A stretch of 64,000 bases of DNA from Gordonia sp. X0973 (GCF_013348785.1 NZ_CP054691.1:868001-932000), one strand, 5' to 3'. Positions 9,871 to 18,565 are shown, counted from the stretch's first letter. The notes: generated by a model not told the origin, from the sequence alone. A program made the numbers and translations.

Positions 9871-10046
9871 TCTTGGTCATCCTCGTCGTCGAAGTCCGCG
9901 TCGTACTCGTCGTCGTATTCGTCGTCGTCCTCGCGCCGCCGGTCGCGCACGACCAAGCCGACGATGACGGCCACGACGATGAACGCCGGGACGAATGCCG
10001 GGATCGCGGTCAGGATCGAGTGGTCGGCGAGGACGACCGTCGTCAT
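9867..10046 (-). CDS. 59-residue membrane protein with polyacidic tail
   Basis: A very small protein: one strongly hydrophobic helix (FVPAFIVVAVIVGLVV), a short basic stretch (RDRRRE), then a C-terminal tail of almost only Asp, Glu and Tyr ([20 protein letters not shown]). It is linked by 4-bp overlaps to the genes on both sides (ATGA at 10043-10046 and GTGA at 9867-9870), so it is translationally coupled and almost certainly expressed. The acidic cytosolic tail could bind divalent cations or a partner loop. No family recognised. Confidence 0.75.
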   Translation of the reverse strand: MTTVVLADHSILTAIPAFVPAFIVVAVIVGLVVRDRRREDDDEYDDEYDADFDDEDDQE

Positions 10047-12028
10047 GCGGCCACGGTCGGCTCGGGCTTCCGGCCCGCCTTGGGCCCACCCCGCTTGGCT
10101 CCGGCGACCAGCGGCCGCTGGTCCGGACGCGGGAAGTAGGCCGCGTTGATGCGGGCCGCACCCCAGCTGAGCACCCAGATGACCAGGATGGTCAGCGCCG
10201 CGACGATCCAGGTGGCGGTGGAGAAGAGCCACGCCGGATGGTCGAACTTCCGCTCGCGCTGCAGCACGTTGATCTCGCGGTCGAACGGACGGGTGAACTC
10301 GGGGAGGGCACTCGTCTCGTGTGCGCCGATGGCCGGGTCGGCGGCCAGATAGATCGGCACCGCCGTCATGGTCCTGCCGTCCTGGACGCGGAGCACCGTC
10401 TTCCAGTGGCCGGAGACCGGGAACGCCTTGGTGGACCGGTAGTGGCCGGGGCCGACCTTCTCGAGACGGTCGACGACCAGTCCGTGCAGATCCTTGCCGC
10501 CGCCCTGCCAGGCGAGGATGGTCACCCAGTCCGGGTTGTCCGACACGAGCGTCGGGGGCTGCATCTCGACGTCGGCCGTGACCATCCGGAACCCGTCGAC
10601 CTGCGGCGCCTCGGTGAGACGGACCGTGGCCTTCGAGTCCTTGGGCACGCTGATGTCGAGCAGGTAGAGGGTCGAGCCGGCGATCACGAGGATCATCGCG
10701 ACGACGATCGAGCGTCGAACGGCCGGGCGCGGCAGCGGACGCGATTCCAGCGCGCGGCAGAACAAACCGGCGGTCAGGCCGACCGTCAGACCAACGGGCA
10801 GCCCGATGGCGAGGATCGTCGGCCAGAGGCTCGTCGGCCACGGGATCAAGTGCATCTGCCGCACCCACAGCGATTCGCCGTAGACGCCGACGGTCGCGCC
10901 GAGGAGCCCGGCCACGGCGCCGAAAGCGATCGCGTTGGCCCGCAGGCGGGGGATCAGCGCCAGCAACTCGACGACCACGGCGATCGCCAGGTACAGCGGG
11001 AAGACGTTGCGCGGCTCACCGAGGATCGGGCTAACCAGGACCGCCACGATGACGCGGATGAGTGCGGCGAAGGCGACCGCGATGAAGGTCGCCCCGGCGC
11101 CCGCCCACAGGCGCGCGACGACGCAGCCGAACACCCCGGCCGCGATGATCAGCATCGGCTGGAAGGCGAGGCGGAACTGCTCGACGCCGAAGTCGAACTC
11201 GACCTGGAACACCGAAAGGCCGATGAGCAGGCCGCCGCAGGCGATGGACTGGGCCAGCTTGGTCATGAATGGACCGGACACCCACTCGGGGATGGTCCAG
11301 CCGAACAGCGAGGAGGTGCCCTCCTCGGGGACCTGACTCTTCTTGCCGCCCAGCGTGGCCGCGAGATAGCCCTCGTGCAGGAGCAGGATGACGGCGATCA
11401 AGGAGAAGCCGGCACCGCCGATCAGCATCAGGTGGGTAGGGCCCCACAGCGTGACGTCCTGGCCGAAGATCCGGTGCCAGATGTCGTCGAGCGGGAAACC
11501 GATGAGCGCGTAGAGGCCGCAGGTGGCCACCAGGATGCCCGCGGTCGGGGCGTACCAGGTACGGGTGATGCGCACCGCGGCCCGCCCGGGGATGGCGACC
11601 GACCGGTCGTCGTTGCGGGGCAGGATCATCGCGAGCGCACCGGCGATGAAGAGGAAGAACAGGCCGACGAGGATGAAATAGTGCGCCGGGTTGGCCAGCG
11701 GGCCGCTGTCGCGGCCGCGGCCGATGTGCAGGCTGACATCCCAGATGAAGCCGAAGAAGGCGGTGAGGATCGTGGTGACGAACAACAGCGTCGGGATGAC
11801 CGACCAGGTGGGGCGGTCGCCGATGCGGCCGAGCCAATTCGCCCAGTCCTGCAGCCAGTCCGACCGGTAGGTCCGGTGCCGGTAGGCGATCCACAGCAGT
11901 GCGACGGACACGATCGCGGCGGCGACGGTCATCCCGAGGACCTGGTCGAGCGCGGCCCCGCCTCCGGCGTCGGCGGCCAAGACGGCGGTATGGGCAGAAT
12001 CGGCCAATTCGGCTCGGGGGCTAAACAT
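10043..12028 (-). CDS. large polytopic membrane protein with YtkA/FixH-like C-terminal domain
   Basis: 661 residues from ATG 12028 (MFSPRAEL); a longer reading to 12064 would start inside a palindrome. About 12 N-terminal hydrophobic helices carry His/Asp-rich boundaries such as FIWDVSLHIGRG, DDIWHRIFGQD and WGPTHLMLIGG, arranged like metal or haem ligands. After about residue 420 comes an extracytoplasmic beta-type domain (VEMQPPTLV, then GPGHYRSTKAFPVSGHWK), resembling YtkA/FixH-like domains of copper-related proteins, then one final membrane helix and a basic tail. First gene of the operon. Metal handling is inference from motifs and the upstream palindrome. Confidence 0.65.
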   Translation of the reverse strand: MFSPRAELADSAHTAVLAADAGGGAALDQVLGMTVAAAIVSVALLWIAYRHRTYRSDWLQDWANWLGRIGDRPTWSVIPTLLFVTTILTAFFGFIWDVSLHIGRGRDSGPLANPAHYFILVGLFFLFIAGALAMILPRNDDRSVAIPGRAAVRITRTWYAPTAGILVATCGLYALIGFPLDDIWHRIFGQDVTLWGPTHLMLIGGAGFSLIAVILLLHEGYLAATLGGKKSQVPEEGTSSLFGWTIPEWVSGPFMTKLAQSIACGGLLIGLSVFQVEFDFGVEQFRLAFQPMLIIAAGVFGCVVARLWAGAGATFIAVAFAALIRVIVAVLVSPILGEPRNVFPLYLAIAVVVELLALIPRLRANAIAFGAVAGLLGATVGVYGESLWVRQMHLIPWPTSLWPTILAIGLPVGLTVGLTAGLFCRALESRPLPRPAVRRSIVVAMILVIAGSTLYLLDISVPKDSKATVRLTEAPQVDGFRMVTADVEMQPPTLVSDNPDWVTILAWQGGGKDLHGLVVDRLEKVGPGHYRSTKAFPVSGHWKTVLRVQDGRTMTAVPIYLAADPAIGAHETSALPEFTRPFDREINVLQRERKFDHPAWLFSTATWIVAALTILVIWVLSWGAARINAAYFPRPDQRPLVAGAKRGGPKAGRKPEPTVAA

Positions 12029-12045
12029 CGTCAGAGTATCGGTTG

Positions 12046-12063
12046 TGACAATGATTATTGTCA
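12046..12063. promoter_or_regulatory. Fur/Zur-like palindrome
   Basis: TGACAATGATTATTGTCA has 7-bp perfect arms (TGACAAT / ATTGTCA) around GATT. The AT-rich symmetry and the AATGATTATT centre resemble Fur-superfamily (Zur/Fur) boxes, in contrast to the GC-rich surroundings. It sits 18 bp upstream of the membrane operon start (12028) and 49 bp upstream of the divergent hydrolase start (12112). The regulator identity is inferred. Confidence 0.6.
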
Positions 12064-12111
12064 AGATTGACAGTGCGGGCCCGCGCGGCCGGGGTGGGTA
12101 GGGTGTTCGTC

Positions 12112-13113
12112 ATGTCCTCGATTCTTTCCTCTGTGGGGAACCGTGTGGGCGAAATCGTGCTGAATCGCCCCAATGCGCTCAATGCCCTGGACCAACAAAT
12201 GGTCGACGAGATGTACCGGGCGTTGGTGGAAATGGCCGACGATCCGGCGGTCGAGACGGTCCTGGTCACCTCCGGCAGCGACCGCGCCTTCTGCGCCGGC
12301 GGCGACATCCGCGCCATCCGTGACGCGGCCCTGGCCGGCGATTCCGCCTCGATCACCCGCTACTTCAGTTCGGAATACCGACTCGACCAGCTGGTCGCGA
12401 ACTATCCGAAGCCCTATGTCGCGCTGATCGACGGCGCGGCGATGGGCGGCGGACTGGGCATCAGCGTGCACGGGGAGATCCGCGTGGTCACCGAGAAGGC
12501 GCTGATCGCGATGCCGGAGACGGCGATCGGCTTCTTCCCCGACATCGGGTCCACCTACTTCCTCCCGCGGTTGCCCGCCGGGGTCGGCCGGTGGCTCGGG
12601 CTGACGGGTGCGCGCATCACCGGCACGCAGGCGCTCGAGGTCGGGATGGCCACGCATTCGGTGGCCTCCGCCTCGGTCGGGGCGCTGGCCGACGCGATCC
12701 GCTCCGGCATGCCGTTGGCGACCGCCCTCTCGACCTTCGACGCGGCGCCGGCCGCCGACCCGCTGCCGTTGCGCTCGGTCGCCGACTACTTCGGCGGTGC
12801 CGACCCGGTGCCCGCGGTCATCGGCGGACTGCGCGGCGGCGACGAGTGGGCGCGCGAGACCGCCGGGCTGATGGACAAATGCTCGCCGACGAGCCTGCTG
12901 GTCACCGCCGCGATGCTCGAGCGCGGCGAGGCCAGCTCGCTCGACGAGTGCTTCGACCGCGAACTGCATGCCGCGGAACGGATCACCGCAACACCGGACT
13001 TCGCCGAAGGGGTGCGGGCCGTCCTCGTCGACAAGGACCGCAAGCCCGCATTCGAGCCGGCCGCGATCGACGACGTCGACCCGGCGGTCGTGGCGCGCAT
13101 CGTCGGGGACTAG
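12112..13113 (+). CDS. 3-hydroxyisobutyryl-CoA hydrolase family (enoyl-CoA hydratase fold)
   Basis: 333 residues. A crotonase-fold N-terminus has the oxyanion-hole segment CAGGDIRA. The PETAIGFFPDIGSTYFL stretch is characteristic of the 3-hydroxyisobutyryl-CoA hydrolase subgroup rather than true hydratases. The enzyme would release 3-hydroxyisobutyrate in valine catabolism. ATG 12112 is chosen because MSSILSS begins the family N-terminus and the longer frame runs into the upstream palindrome. The family contains several acyl-CoA hydrolases, so the exact substrate is not certain. Confidence 0.8.
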   Translation: MSSILSSVGNRVGEIVLNRPNALNALDQQMVDEMYRALVEMADDPAVETVLVTSGSDRAFCAGGDIRAIRDAALAGDSASITRYFSSEYRLDQLVANYPKPYVALIDGAAMGGGLGISVHGEIRVVTEKALIAMPETAIGFFPDIGSTYFLPRLPAGVGRWLGLTGARITGTQALEVGMATHSVASASVGALADAIRSGMPLATALSTFDAAPAADPLPLRSVADYFGGADPVPAVIGGLRGGDEWARETAGLMDKCSPTSLLVTAAMLERGEASSLDECFDRELHAAERITATPDFAEGVRAVLVDKDRKPAFEPAAIDDVDPAVVARIVGD

Positions 13114-13143
13114 CGCCGTCGGCTTCGGTCGGCGCTGGACCGG

Positions 13144-14190
13144 TTAGGGCTTGGCCTCGAACCAGCCGGAGATCCGGATTCCCGCGGCTGCCGCGGGAGC
13201 GGGGGGAGCAGGCGGTGCCGGGCGGCCCGGGGGCGGCGGCTCCCAGTCGTCGTCGCGCCGATCGCGCTGATTGTCGCTGGGGGCCAGTGGATTCTCCTCG
13301 GAGGGCACCGCGCTCGGGCAGACGAAGTGCCCGGTGACCCCGTGCGAACTCAACGTATCGATCTTGAGCGGACAGCCGTTCGCCGCGAAGTATTTGCCGT
13401 CGACCGAGACGCCGATGTCGGCGGGGATGGTGGTGACCAGCGGGCCCACCCGGGGATGCTCGGCACCGATGGGCGGCAGGACTCCGCCGGTCATCGAGAC
13501 GGCGAGGAAGCCGACCTGGGCGCCGTCGCCGTTCTTCCCGCGGAAGGTGAAGAGTAGACCGTCCGGCGGGACCTCGGGGCTGGCGTTGCCCCATTTCCGG
13601 AACGACAGGCACTCGGCAGCGGCCGGGGCCGGGCCGGTGGGCGTCGACGCGCCGGGGGCCGGGGGTGCGTTGGTGACCGGAGCCGCGGTCCCGGGACCGG
13701 ACCGGTGATAGGTCGCCGGCGGGTAGTAGGGGTTGTAGGGCGGCGCGGGCGGCAGGTTGGGGTCGTACGGCTGCTGCGGGTATTGGGGCTGCGGGTACTG
13801 GGGTTGTTGGGGGTATTGCGGGTACTGCGGTGCGGGCTCCGGTGCTGGCAGCGGATTGGGTGCGGGCGCGGGTGCCGGCTCGGGTGCTGGAGCCGGCAGC
13901 GGATTGGGCGCCGGCAGCGGGTTGGGCGCGGGCGCCGGCGGGAGGTCGCGGTTCTTCGGCACGGCGACGAACATCGAGCCCTTGGTGAACACCAGGCCCA
14001 TCCCGGCGCGCAGCACCCGGCCCTCACCGGGGGTCTTCTCGCATTCGCTCATCGCGACGCGCTCGGTGACCGCCTTCGGCGCCTTAGGCGCGGGGCGGTG
14101 CGGTCGGTCGGCGCTCGAGCAGCCGACCGCGGCGACGAGCAAGGTCGCGAGGGCGGCGGCGCCGACGGTCCTCCGGTGTGGCGTGCGCAT
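13144..14190 (-). CDS. proline-rich lipoprotein
   Basis: 348 residues with a lipoprotein signal ending in the lipobox VAAVGC (Cys about residue 24). A first Cys-containing segment is followed by about 100 residues of repeating Pro-Ala-Pro-Asn-Pro-Leu and Pro-Gln-Tyr units, then a globular C-terminal domain with three cysteines and a final Ala/Pro-rich stretch. The Pro repeats probably span the cell wall. The start overlaps the prfC stop by one base (TGATG), so the gene is coupled to RF3, an unusual partner. No known family recognised. Confidence 0.75.
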   Translation of the reverse strand: MRTPHRRTVGAAALATLLVAAVGCSSADRPHRPAPKAPKAVTERVAMSECEKTPGEGRVLRAGMGLVFTKGSMFVAVPKNRDLPPAPAPNPLPAPNPLPAPAPEPAPAPAPNPLPAPEPAPQYPQYPQQPQYPQPQYPQQPYDPNLPPAPPYNPYYPPATYHRSGPGTAAPVTNAPPAPGASTPTGPAPAAAECLSFRKWGNASPEVPPDGLLFTFRGKNGDGAQVGFLAVSMTGGVLPPIGAEHPRVGPLVTTIPADIGVSVDGKYFAANGCPLKIDTLSSHGVTGHFVCPSAVPSEENPLAPSDNQRDRRDDDWEPPPPGRPAPPAPPAPAAAAGIRISGWFEAKP

Positions 14191-15821
14191 CAGTCGGCCG
14201 CCGCGACGAGTGGTTCGAGGGTCAAGTCGGGGTGCTCCTTCTCGATGAACTGCAGGCGCCACTTGTCGCTGAACAGCGCCAGGCGCGCGCCGTCTGTGCG
14301 GGTGAACACTTCGACGCCGCGCTGGCGGTCCAATTCGGGGGAACTGGCGTCGTCGGTGCGCCGCGCCAGCGAATAGCCGAGGGGCTCCAATTCCGTCTCC
14401 ACGGTGAACTCGGCGAGCATCCGGGCGGTGACGACCTCGAACTGCATGGGCCCGACGGCGGCGAGAACCGGGGAGGCGTCGCCGCGGGTGTCGTTGCGCA
14501 GCACCTGGACCACCCCCTCGGATTCGAGCTGGTCCATCGCCTTGCGGAACTGCTTGTACTTACCCGCGGAGCGGGCGCGCAGCGTCGCGAAGTGTTCCGG
14601 TGCGAAGGAGCCGATCGGCGGGAACTCGACGGCGGGGTCGTCGTAGAGGGTGTCGCCGGGGGCGAGCGCGGTCGCGTTGACCAGACCGACGACATCCCCC
14701 GGATATGCGGTGTCGACGGTGGAGCGATCGCGTCCGAACACCGCCTGCGCGTACTTGGTCGCGAACGGGCGGCCGGTCTGCGCATGTGTCACGACCATCC
14801 CGCGCTCGAACTCGCCGGAGACGATGCGCATGTAGGCCAGGCGGTCGCGGTGGCTGGCGTCCATCCCGGCCTGCACCTTGAAGACGACGGCGGAGAACGG
14901 GTCGGTCACCTCGCGCGGCTTGCCGTCCACGTCGTCGCGCGGGGCGGGGGCCGGGGCGAGTTCGACGAGGGCCTCGAGAAGCTGGCGTACCCCGAAGTTC
15001 AGCATCGCCGAGGTGAAGATCATCGGCGAGGTCGCGCCGGCCAGGAACAGCTCCTCGTCGTGGTCCTGGCCCATCTCCGAGAGCAGTTCGCTCTCCTCGA
15101 CGGCCGCCGTCCAGGCGTCGCCCTCGATCTGCGCGGCCTGCTGTGCGTCGAGCAATTCCTCCGGGGCGATCTTCGCGCCGCCCGCGGTCCGGGAGAATTT
15201 GACGTAGGAGCCGCTGCGCCGGTCGTAGAGGCCGCGGAAGTCGCCGGCGATGCCCACCGGGACGTACAGCGGTGTCGGGGTGAGTCCGATGCGCTCGGAG
15301 ATCTCGTCGATCAGCTCCAGCGGCGTCTGCCCGGGGCGGTCCCATTTGTTGACGACGGTGATCACCGGGATGCCGCGGTGCCGACAGACCTGGAACAGCT
15401 TCAGCGTCTGCGGTTCCAGGCCCTTGGCCGCGTCGATCAGCATCACCGCCGCGTCGACGGCCGTCAGGACGCGGTAGGTGTCCTCGGAGAAGTCGGCGTG
15501 GCCGGGGGTGTCGACGAGGTTGATGACATTCGGTTCGACCTCATCCCCGGGGTCCTCGTTGGCCAGACCGGTCGGCGTGTAGTTGAACTGCAGCGCCGTC
15601 GAACTCACCGAGATGCCGCGGGCCTTCTCCATCTCCATCCAGTCCGAGACGGTGGCCTTGCGGCCGGATTTGCCGTGGACGGCCCCGGCCTCGCTGATCA
15701 TCCGCGCGTGCAGCGCCAGGGCCTCGGTCATCGTCGACTTACCCGCGTCGGGGTGGGAGATGATCGCGAAGGTGCGCCGCCGACGGACCTCGCGCGCAAT
15801 GGTGTCGGGGCTGGAACTCAC
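14190..15821 (-). CDS. prfC: peptide chain release factor 3
   Basis: 543 residues, full length for RF3. Translational GTPase motifs are all visible: G1 SHPDAGKST (about residues 22-30), G3 DTPGH and G4 NKWD, followed by EF-Tu-like domain II and an RF3-specific C-terminal domain. RF3 recycles RF1/RF2 from the ribosome after termination. It starts at GTG 15821 (MSSSPDTIARE) and is followed with a one-base overlap by the lipoprotein gene, suggesting a two-gene operon. Confidence 0.95.
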   Translation of the reverse strand: MSSSPDTIAREVRRRRTFAIISHPDAGKSTMTEALALHARMISEAGAVHGKSGRKATVSDWMEMEKARGISVSSTALQFNYTPTGLANEDPGDEVEPNVINLVDTPGHADFSEDTYRVLTAVDAAVMLIDAAKGLEPQTLKLFQVCRHRGIPVITVVNKWDRPGQTPLELIDEISERIGLTPTPLYVPVGIAGDFRGLYDRRSGSYVKFSRTAGGAKIAPEELLDAQQAAQIEGDAWTAAVEESELLSEMGQDHDEELFLAGATSPMIFTSAMLNFGVRQLLEALVELAPAPAPRDDVDGKPREVTDPFSAVVFKVQAGMDASHRDRLAYMRIVSGEFERGMVVTHAQTGRPFATKYAQAVFGRDRSTVDTAYPGDVVGLVNATALAPGDTLYDDPAVEFPPIGSFAPEHFATLRARSAGKYKQFRKAMDQLESEGVVQVLRNDTRGDASPVLAAVGPMQFEVVTARMLAEFTVETELEPLGYSLARRTDDASSPELDRQRGVEVFTRTDGARLALFSDKWRLQFIEKEHPDLTLEPLVAAAD

Positions 15822-15849
15822 CTTGTGAGGATAGCCGTGGCGCGGGCCG

Positions 15850-16869
15850 TCACTCGAACGGGACCGGCGGCATCTTCACCACTTGCGCCGCGTAGCTCAG
15901 CCCGGCGCCGTAGCCCAGGAGTAGCGCGGTGTCGCCGGGCTTGGCGGCACCGGTGGAGAGTAAATCCTCCATCGCCAGCGGGATCGACGCGGCCGAGGTG
16001 TTGCCGGTGTGCTCGATGTCGTTGGCCACGACCGCCGCCTCGGGCAGCTTCAGGCTTCTGGCGAGGAGTTCGTTGATCCGCGAATTCGCCTGGTGCGGCA
16101 CGAAGACGTCGAGATCGTTGACGTCGACCTTGGCGACGTCGAGCGCGCGCTGGGCGGCCTTGCCCATCTCGAAGGCGGCCCAGCGGAACACGCTGGTGCC
16201 CTCCATACGCAGGTACGGCCGCTTCTGGTGGTCGTCGCCGTCGAGGAAGGTGATCCAGTCGATGTCCTGCCGGATCGCGTCGAACTGGGTGCCGTCGCTG
16301 CCCCAGACGACCGGGCCCAGTTGCTGGTCCTCGGTCGGGCCGACGACGACCGCCCCGGCGCCGTCGCCGAAGATGAAGCAGTTGCCGCGGTCGTGCATGT
16401 CCATCGTGACCGAGAGTTGTTCGGCGCCGATGACCAGGACATGGGTCGCGCTGCCACCGCGGATCATGTCCGACGCCAGGGCCATCGCGTATCCGAACCC
16501 GGCGCAGCCGACGGTGACGTCGAATGCGGGCACGCCGTTGGCGCCGAGCTCGGCGGCGACCTTCACCGCCGCCGCCGGGGTCAGCAGCAGATGGGTGTTG
16601 GTCGCGACGATGACGGCGTCGATGTCGGCGCTGGAGAGGAGCGCATTGGCGATCGCGGTGCGGCCGGCGTCGATGGACATGTCCATGACGGTCTCGTCGC
16701 GGCGGGCGAATCGCCGGGTCTTGATGCCGGTGCGGGTGAAGATCCACTCGTCGGAGGAGTCGATGTTCTCGCAGATCTCGTCGTTGGTGACGACTCGCTC
16801 GGGGCGATAGGCGCCGATTCCGAGGATGCCGATGTTGCGGGTGCCGGTGACTTCGGCGATTTCGACCAT
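15850..16869 (-). CDS. 3-oxoacyl-ACP synthase III (KAS III, FabH-like)
   Basis: 339 residues from ATG 16869. The KAS III catalytic triad is complete: Cys122 (TVGCAGFGY), His259 (VPHQAN) and Asn290 (TGNTSAAS), with the 31-residue His-Asn spacing close to that of E. coli FabH. The enzyme condenses a short acyl-CoA with malonyl-ACP, or acts in specialised thioester chemistry. It is transcribed divergently from the PadR operon across a gap holding a 37-bp palindrome. A paralogue with the same triad lies at 27093-28184, so at least one may not be the housekeeping FabH. Confidence 0.88.
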   Translation of the reverse strand: MVEIAEVTGTRNIGILGIGAYRPERVVTNDEICENIDSSDEWIFTRTGIKTRRFARRDETVMDMSIDAGRTAIANALLSSADIDAVIVATNTHLLLTPAAAVKVAAELGANGVPAFDVTVGCAGFGYAMALASDMIRGGSATHVLVIGAEQLSVTMDMHDRGNCFIFGDGAGAVVVGPTEDQQLGPVVWGSDGTQFDAIRQDIDWITFLDGDDHQKRPYLRMEGTSVFRWAAFEMGKAAQRALDVAKVDVNDLDVFVPHQANSRINELLARSLKLPEAAVVANDIEHTGNTSAASIPLAMEDLLSTGAAKPGDTALLLGYGAGLSYAAQVVKMPPVPFE

Positions 16870-16971
16870 GGTTGTGGTTGCCTTCCTGAGTCCCCCGGCT
16901 GCCTGACTACCGTTCCACGGTCTCACAGTCGGGGTGCTACTCGAAAGTAGCCCCCGCCGGTCGCGAATCCG

Positions 16972-17008
16972 TTAGGCGTTTGGTGCGGATTCCGGACCAA
17001 ACACCTAA
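16972..17008. repeat. 37-bp palindromic dispersed element
   Basis: The left arm TTAGGCGTTTGGTGCGGA and right arm TCCGGACCAAACACCTAA pair at 16 of 18 positions around a single T. It lies in the divergent gap between the fabH-like gene and the PadR operon, so it is not a convergent terminator. A degenerate relative occurs within the ppx2 coding sequence at 60626-60660. This points to a REP/MITE-like short element; an operator role here is an alternative. Confidence 0.8.
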
Positions 17009-17015
17009 CCGGACG

Positions 17016-17078
17016 GTAGTAAGTCTTGCTAACTACCGGTACTTAGCGCTACTGTCTAGTGGTAATCAGTTCTACTAG
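17016..17078. promoter_or_regulatory. cluster of TAGT/ACTA inverted repeats upstream of PadR gene
   Basis: Overlapping short inverted repeats are visible: GTAGT...ACTAC (17016-17036), TAAGT...ACTTA (17020-17045) and CTAGT...ACTAG (17056-17078). The region is AT-richer than its surroundings and immediately precedes the ribosome binding site GGAGG (17084-17088) of the PadR gene. Such paired half-sites fit PadR-type autoregulation; this is inferred. Confidence 0.5.
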
Positions 17079-17092
17079 GTAGTGGAGGCGCC

Positions 17093-17431
17093 GTGGGCCG
17101 GCAGATGACCGAGATGCTCAAGGGCACGTTGGAGGGGATCGTTCTCGCGGTGCTCGCCGAACGTCCGGCATACGGCTACGAGATCACCGCGTGGCTGCGG
17201 GAGCAGGGCTTCACCGACATCGCCGAGGGCACGGTGTACGCACTGCTCGTGCGCATCGAGCAGCGTGGTCTCGTCGACGTGGAGAAGGTCCCTTCGGAGA
17301 AGGGGCCGCCCCGCAAGGTCTATTCGCTCAACGCCGACGGCCGCGGCTACCTGGAGGAGTTCTGGACGACCTGGGGCTTTCTGTCCCGACGACTAGATCA
17401 GCTTCGTGAAGGAGGCAGTCGACATGAGTGA
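17093..17431 (+). CDS. PadR family transcriptional regulator
   Basis: 112 residues forming a PadR winged helix: the AYGYEI segment, then the recognition region EGTVYALLVRIEQRGLV, then the wing PRKVYSLN. GTG 17093 has GGAGG four bases upstream; ATG 17105 is in frame but poorly spaced. It is first in a four-gene operon with overlapping stops and starts (8, 4 and 8 bp), ending in an ABC exporter, a common PadR arrangement for drug- or stress-induced efflux. Confidence 0.9.
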   Translation: MGRQMTEMLKGTLEGIVLAVLAERPAYGYEITAWLREQGFTDIAEGTVYALLVRIEQRGLVDVEKVPSEKGPPRKVYSLNADGRGYLEEFWTTWGFLSRRLDQLREGGSRHE

Positions 17432-17798
17432 TCAGCGGAAGAAATGGATCGAAGTGGTCACCGGCCCACTCGACCAGAAGAAGGCGTACCGGCAGGCCAA
17501 GAAACGGATCGATTCGTTGCCGCAGCCGTACCGCTCCGCCGCGCAGGCGTTCAACCGTTATATCGCCTACGGCGGCGGCGTCACCGACGGCGACACGATC
17601 GTGGCGATGTGGGCCGACCTCGCCGACATGTGGGAACGTGCCGCCCTCGACGCCACCCCCGTGCGCGAGGTGGTCACCGACGACCCGGTCGGATTCGCCG
17701 AGAGCTACGTCGATGCCTACGGGGGCAAGCGATGGATCGACAAGGAGCGCGAACGCTTCACGGCTGCGATCGACGACGCCGAACGGGAGCAGTCATGA
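17424..17798 (+). CDS. DUF1048 family protein
   Basis: 124 residues, highly charged and predicted helical, with no membrane segment. Sequence and context (PadR partner, ABC transporter next) match the DUF1048 family, whose members form small helical proteins of unknown function. ATG 17424 has GAAGGAGG (17408-17415) eight bases upstream and overlaps the PadR stop by 8 bp. A helper role in the efflux operon is inference. Confidence 0.8.
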   Translation: MSDQRKKWIEVVTGPLDQKKAYRQAKKRIDSLPQPYRSAAQAFNRYIAYGGGVTDGDTIVAMWADLADMWERAALDATPVREVVTDDPVGFAESYVDAYGGKRWIDKERERFTAAIDDAEREQS

Positions 17799-18565
17799 CC
17801 GCCGCACACGCACCGGCCATCGAGGTCCGCGATCTGCGGAAATCCTTCGGCGACAACGAGGTCCTGCGCGGCGTCGACTTCGCCGTGGCGCGGGGCGCCG
17901 TCACCGCGCTCCTCGGGTCCAACGGCGCCGGGAAGACGACGATCGTGAAGATCCTCGCCACCCTCCTGCCCGCCGACGGCGGGACGGCCAGCGTCGACGG
18001 GCACGACGTCGGCACCGCGGCCCGGCGCGTGCGCGAGTCGATCAGCCTGACCGGTCAGTTCGCCGCCGTCGACGAGATCCTCACTGGCCGCGAAAACCTG
18101 GTGCTGATCGCCCGACTCCGCCACCTGGACGACCCCGGTGCCGTCGCCGACGAACTGCTCGAGCGGTTCGACCTCGTCGGCGCGGGCTCGCGGGCGGTGT
18201 CCACCCACTCCGGCGGTATGCGCCGCCGACTCGACATCGCGATGAGCCTCGTCGGCGATCCGTCGGTGATCTTCCTCGACGAGCCGACCACCGGACTCGA
18301 CCCGCAGGCCCGCCAGGCGGTCTGGGAGACGATCACCGCCCTCGCCGAGGGCGGCACCACGGTCCTGCTCACCACCCAGTACCTCGACGAGGCCGAGCAG
18401 CTCGCCGACCGCATCGTCATCCTGCACGGCGGAAAGATCATCGCCGACGGGACCTTCACCGAACTCAAGCGCGTGCTCCCGCCGGTCAAGGTCGAGTACG
18501 TGGAGAAGCAACCCACCCTGGAAGAAGTGTTCTTCGCGATCATCGGAGGTGACGCAGATGTCTGA
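17795..18565 (+). CDS. ABC transporter ATP-binding protein (DrrA-like)
   Basis: 256 residues. Walker A GSNGAGKTT, signature HSGGMRRRL and Walker B VIFLDEPTTGLD are intact, with the switch region at TTQYLDEA. The organisation is that of DrrA-type daunorubicin-exporter ATPases, but shorter than the usual 300-plus residues, lacking most of the C-terminal extension. It starts at ATG 17795 in an ATGA overlap and overlaps the permease gene by 8 bp. Exports an unknown hydrophobic compound together with the permease. Confidence 0.9.
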   Translation: MTAAHAPAIEVRDLRKSFGDNEVLRGVDFAVARGAVTALLGSNGAGKTTIVKILATLLPADGGTASVDGHDVGTAARRVRESISLTGQFAAVDEILTGRENLVLIARLRHLDDPGAVADELLERFDLVGAGSRAVSTHSGGMRRRLDIAMSLVGDPSVIFLDEPTTGLDPQARQAVWETITALAEGGTTVLLTTQYLDEAEQLADRIVILHGGKIIADGTFTELKRVLPPVKVEYVEKQPTLEEVFFAIIGGDADV

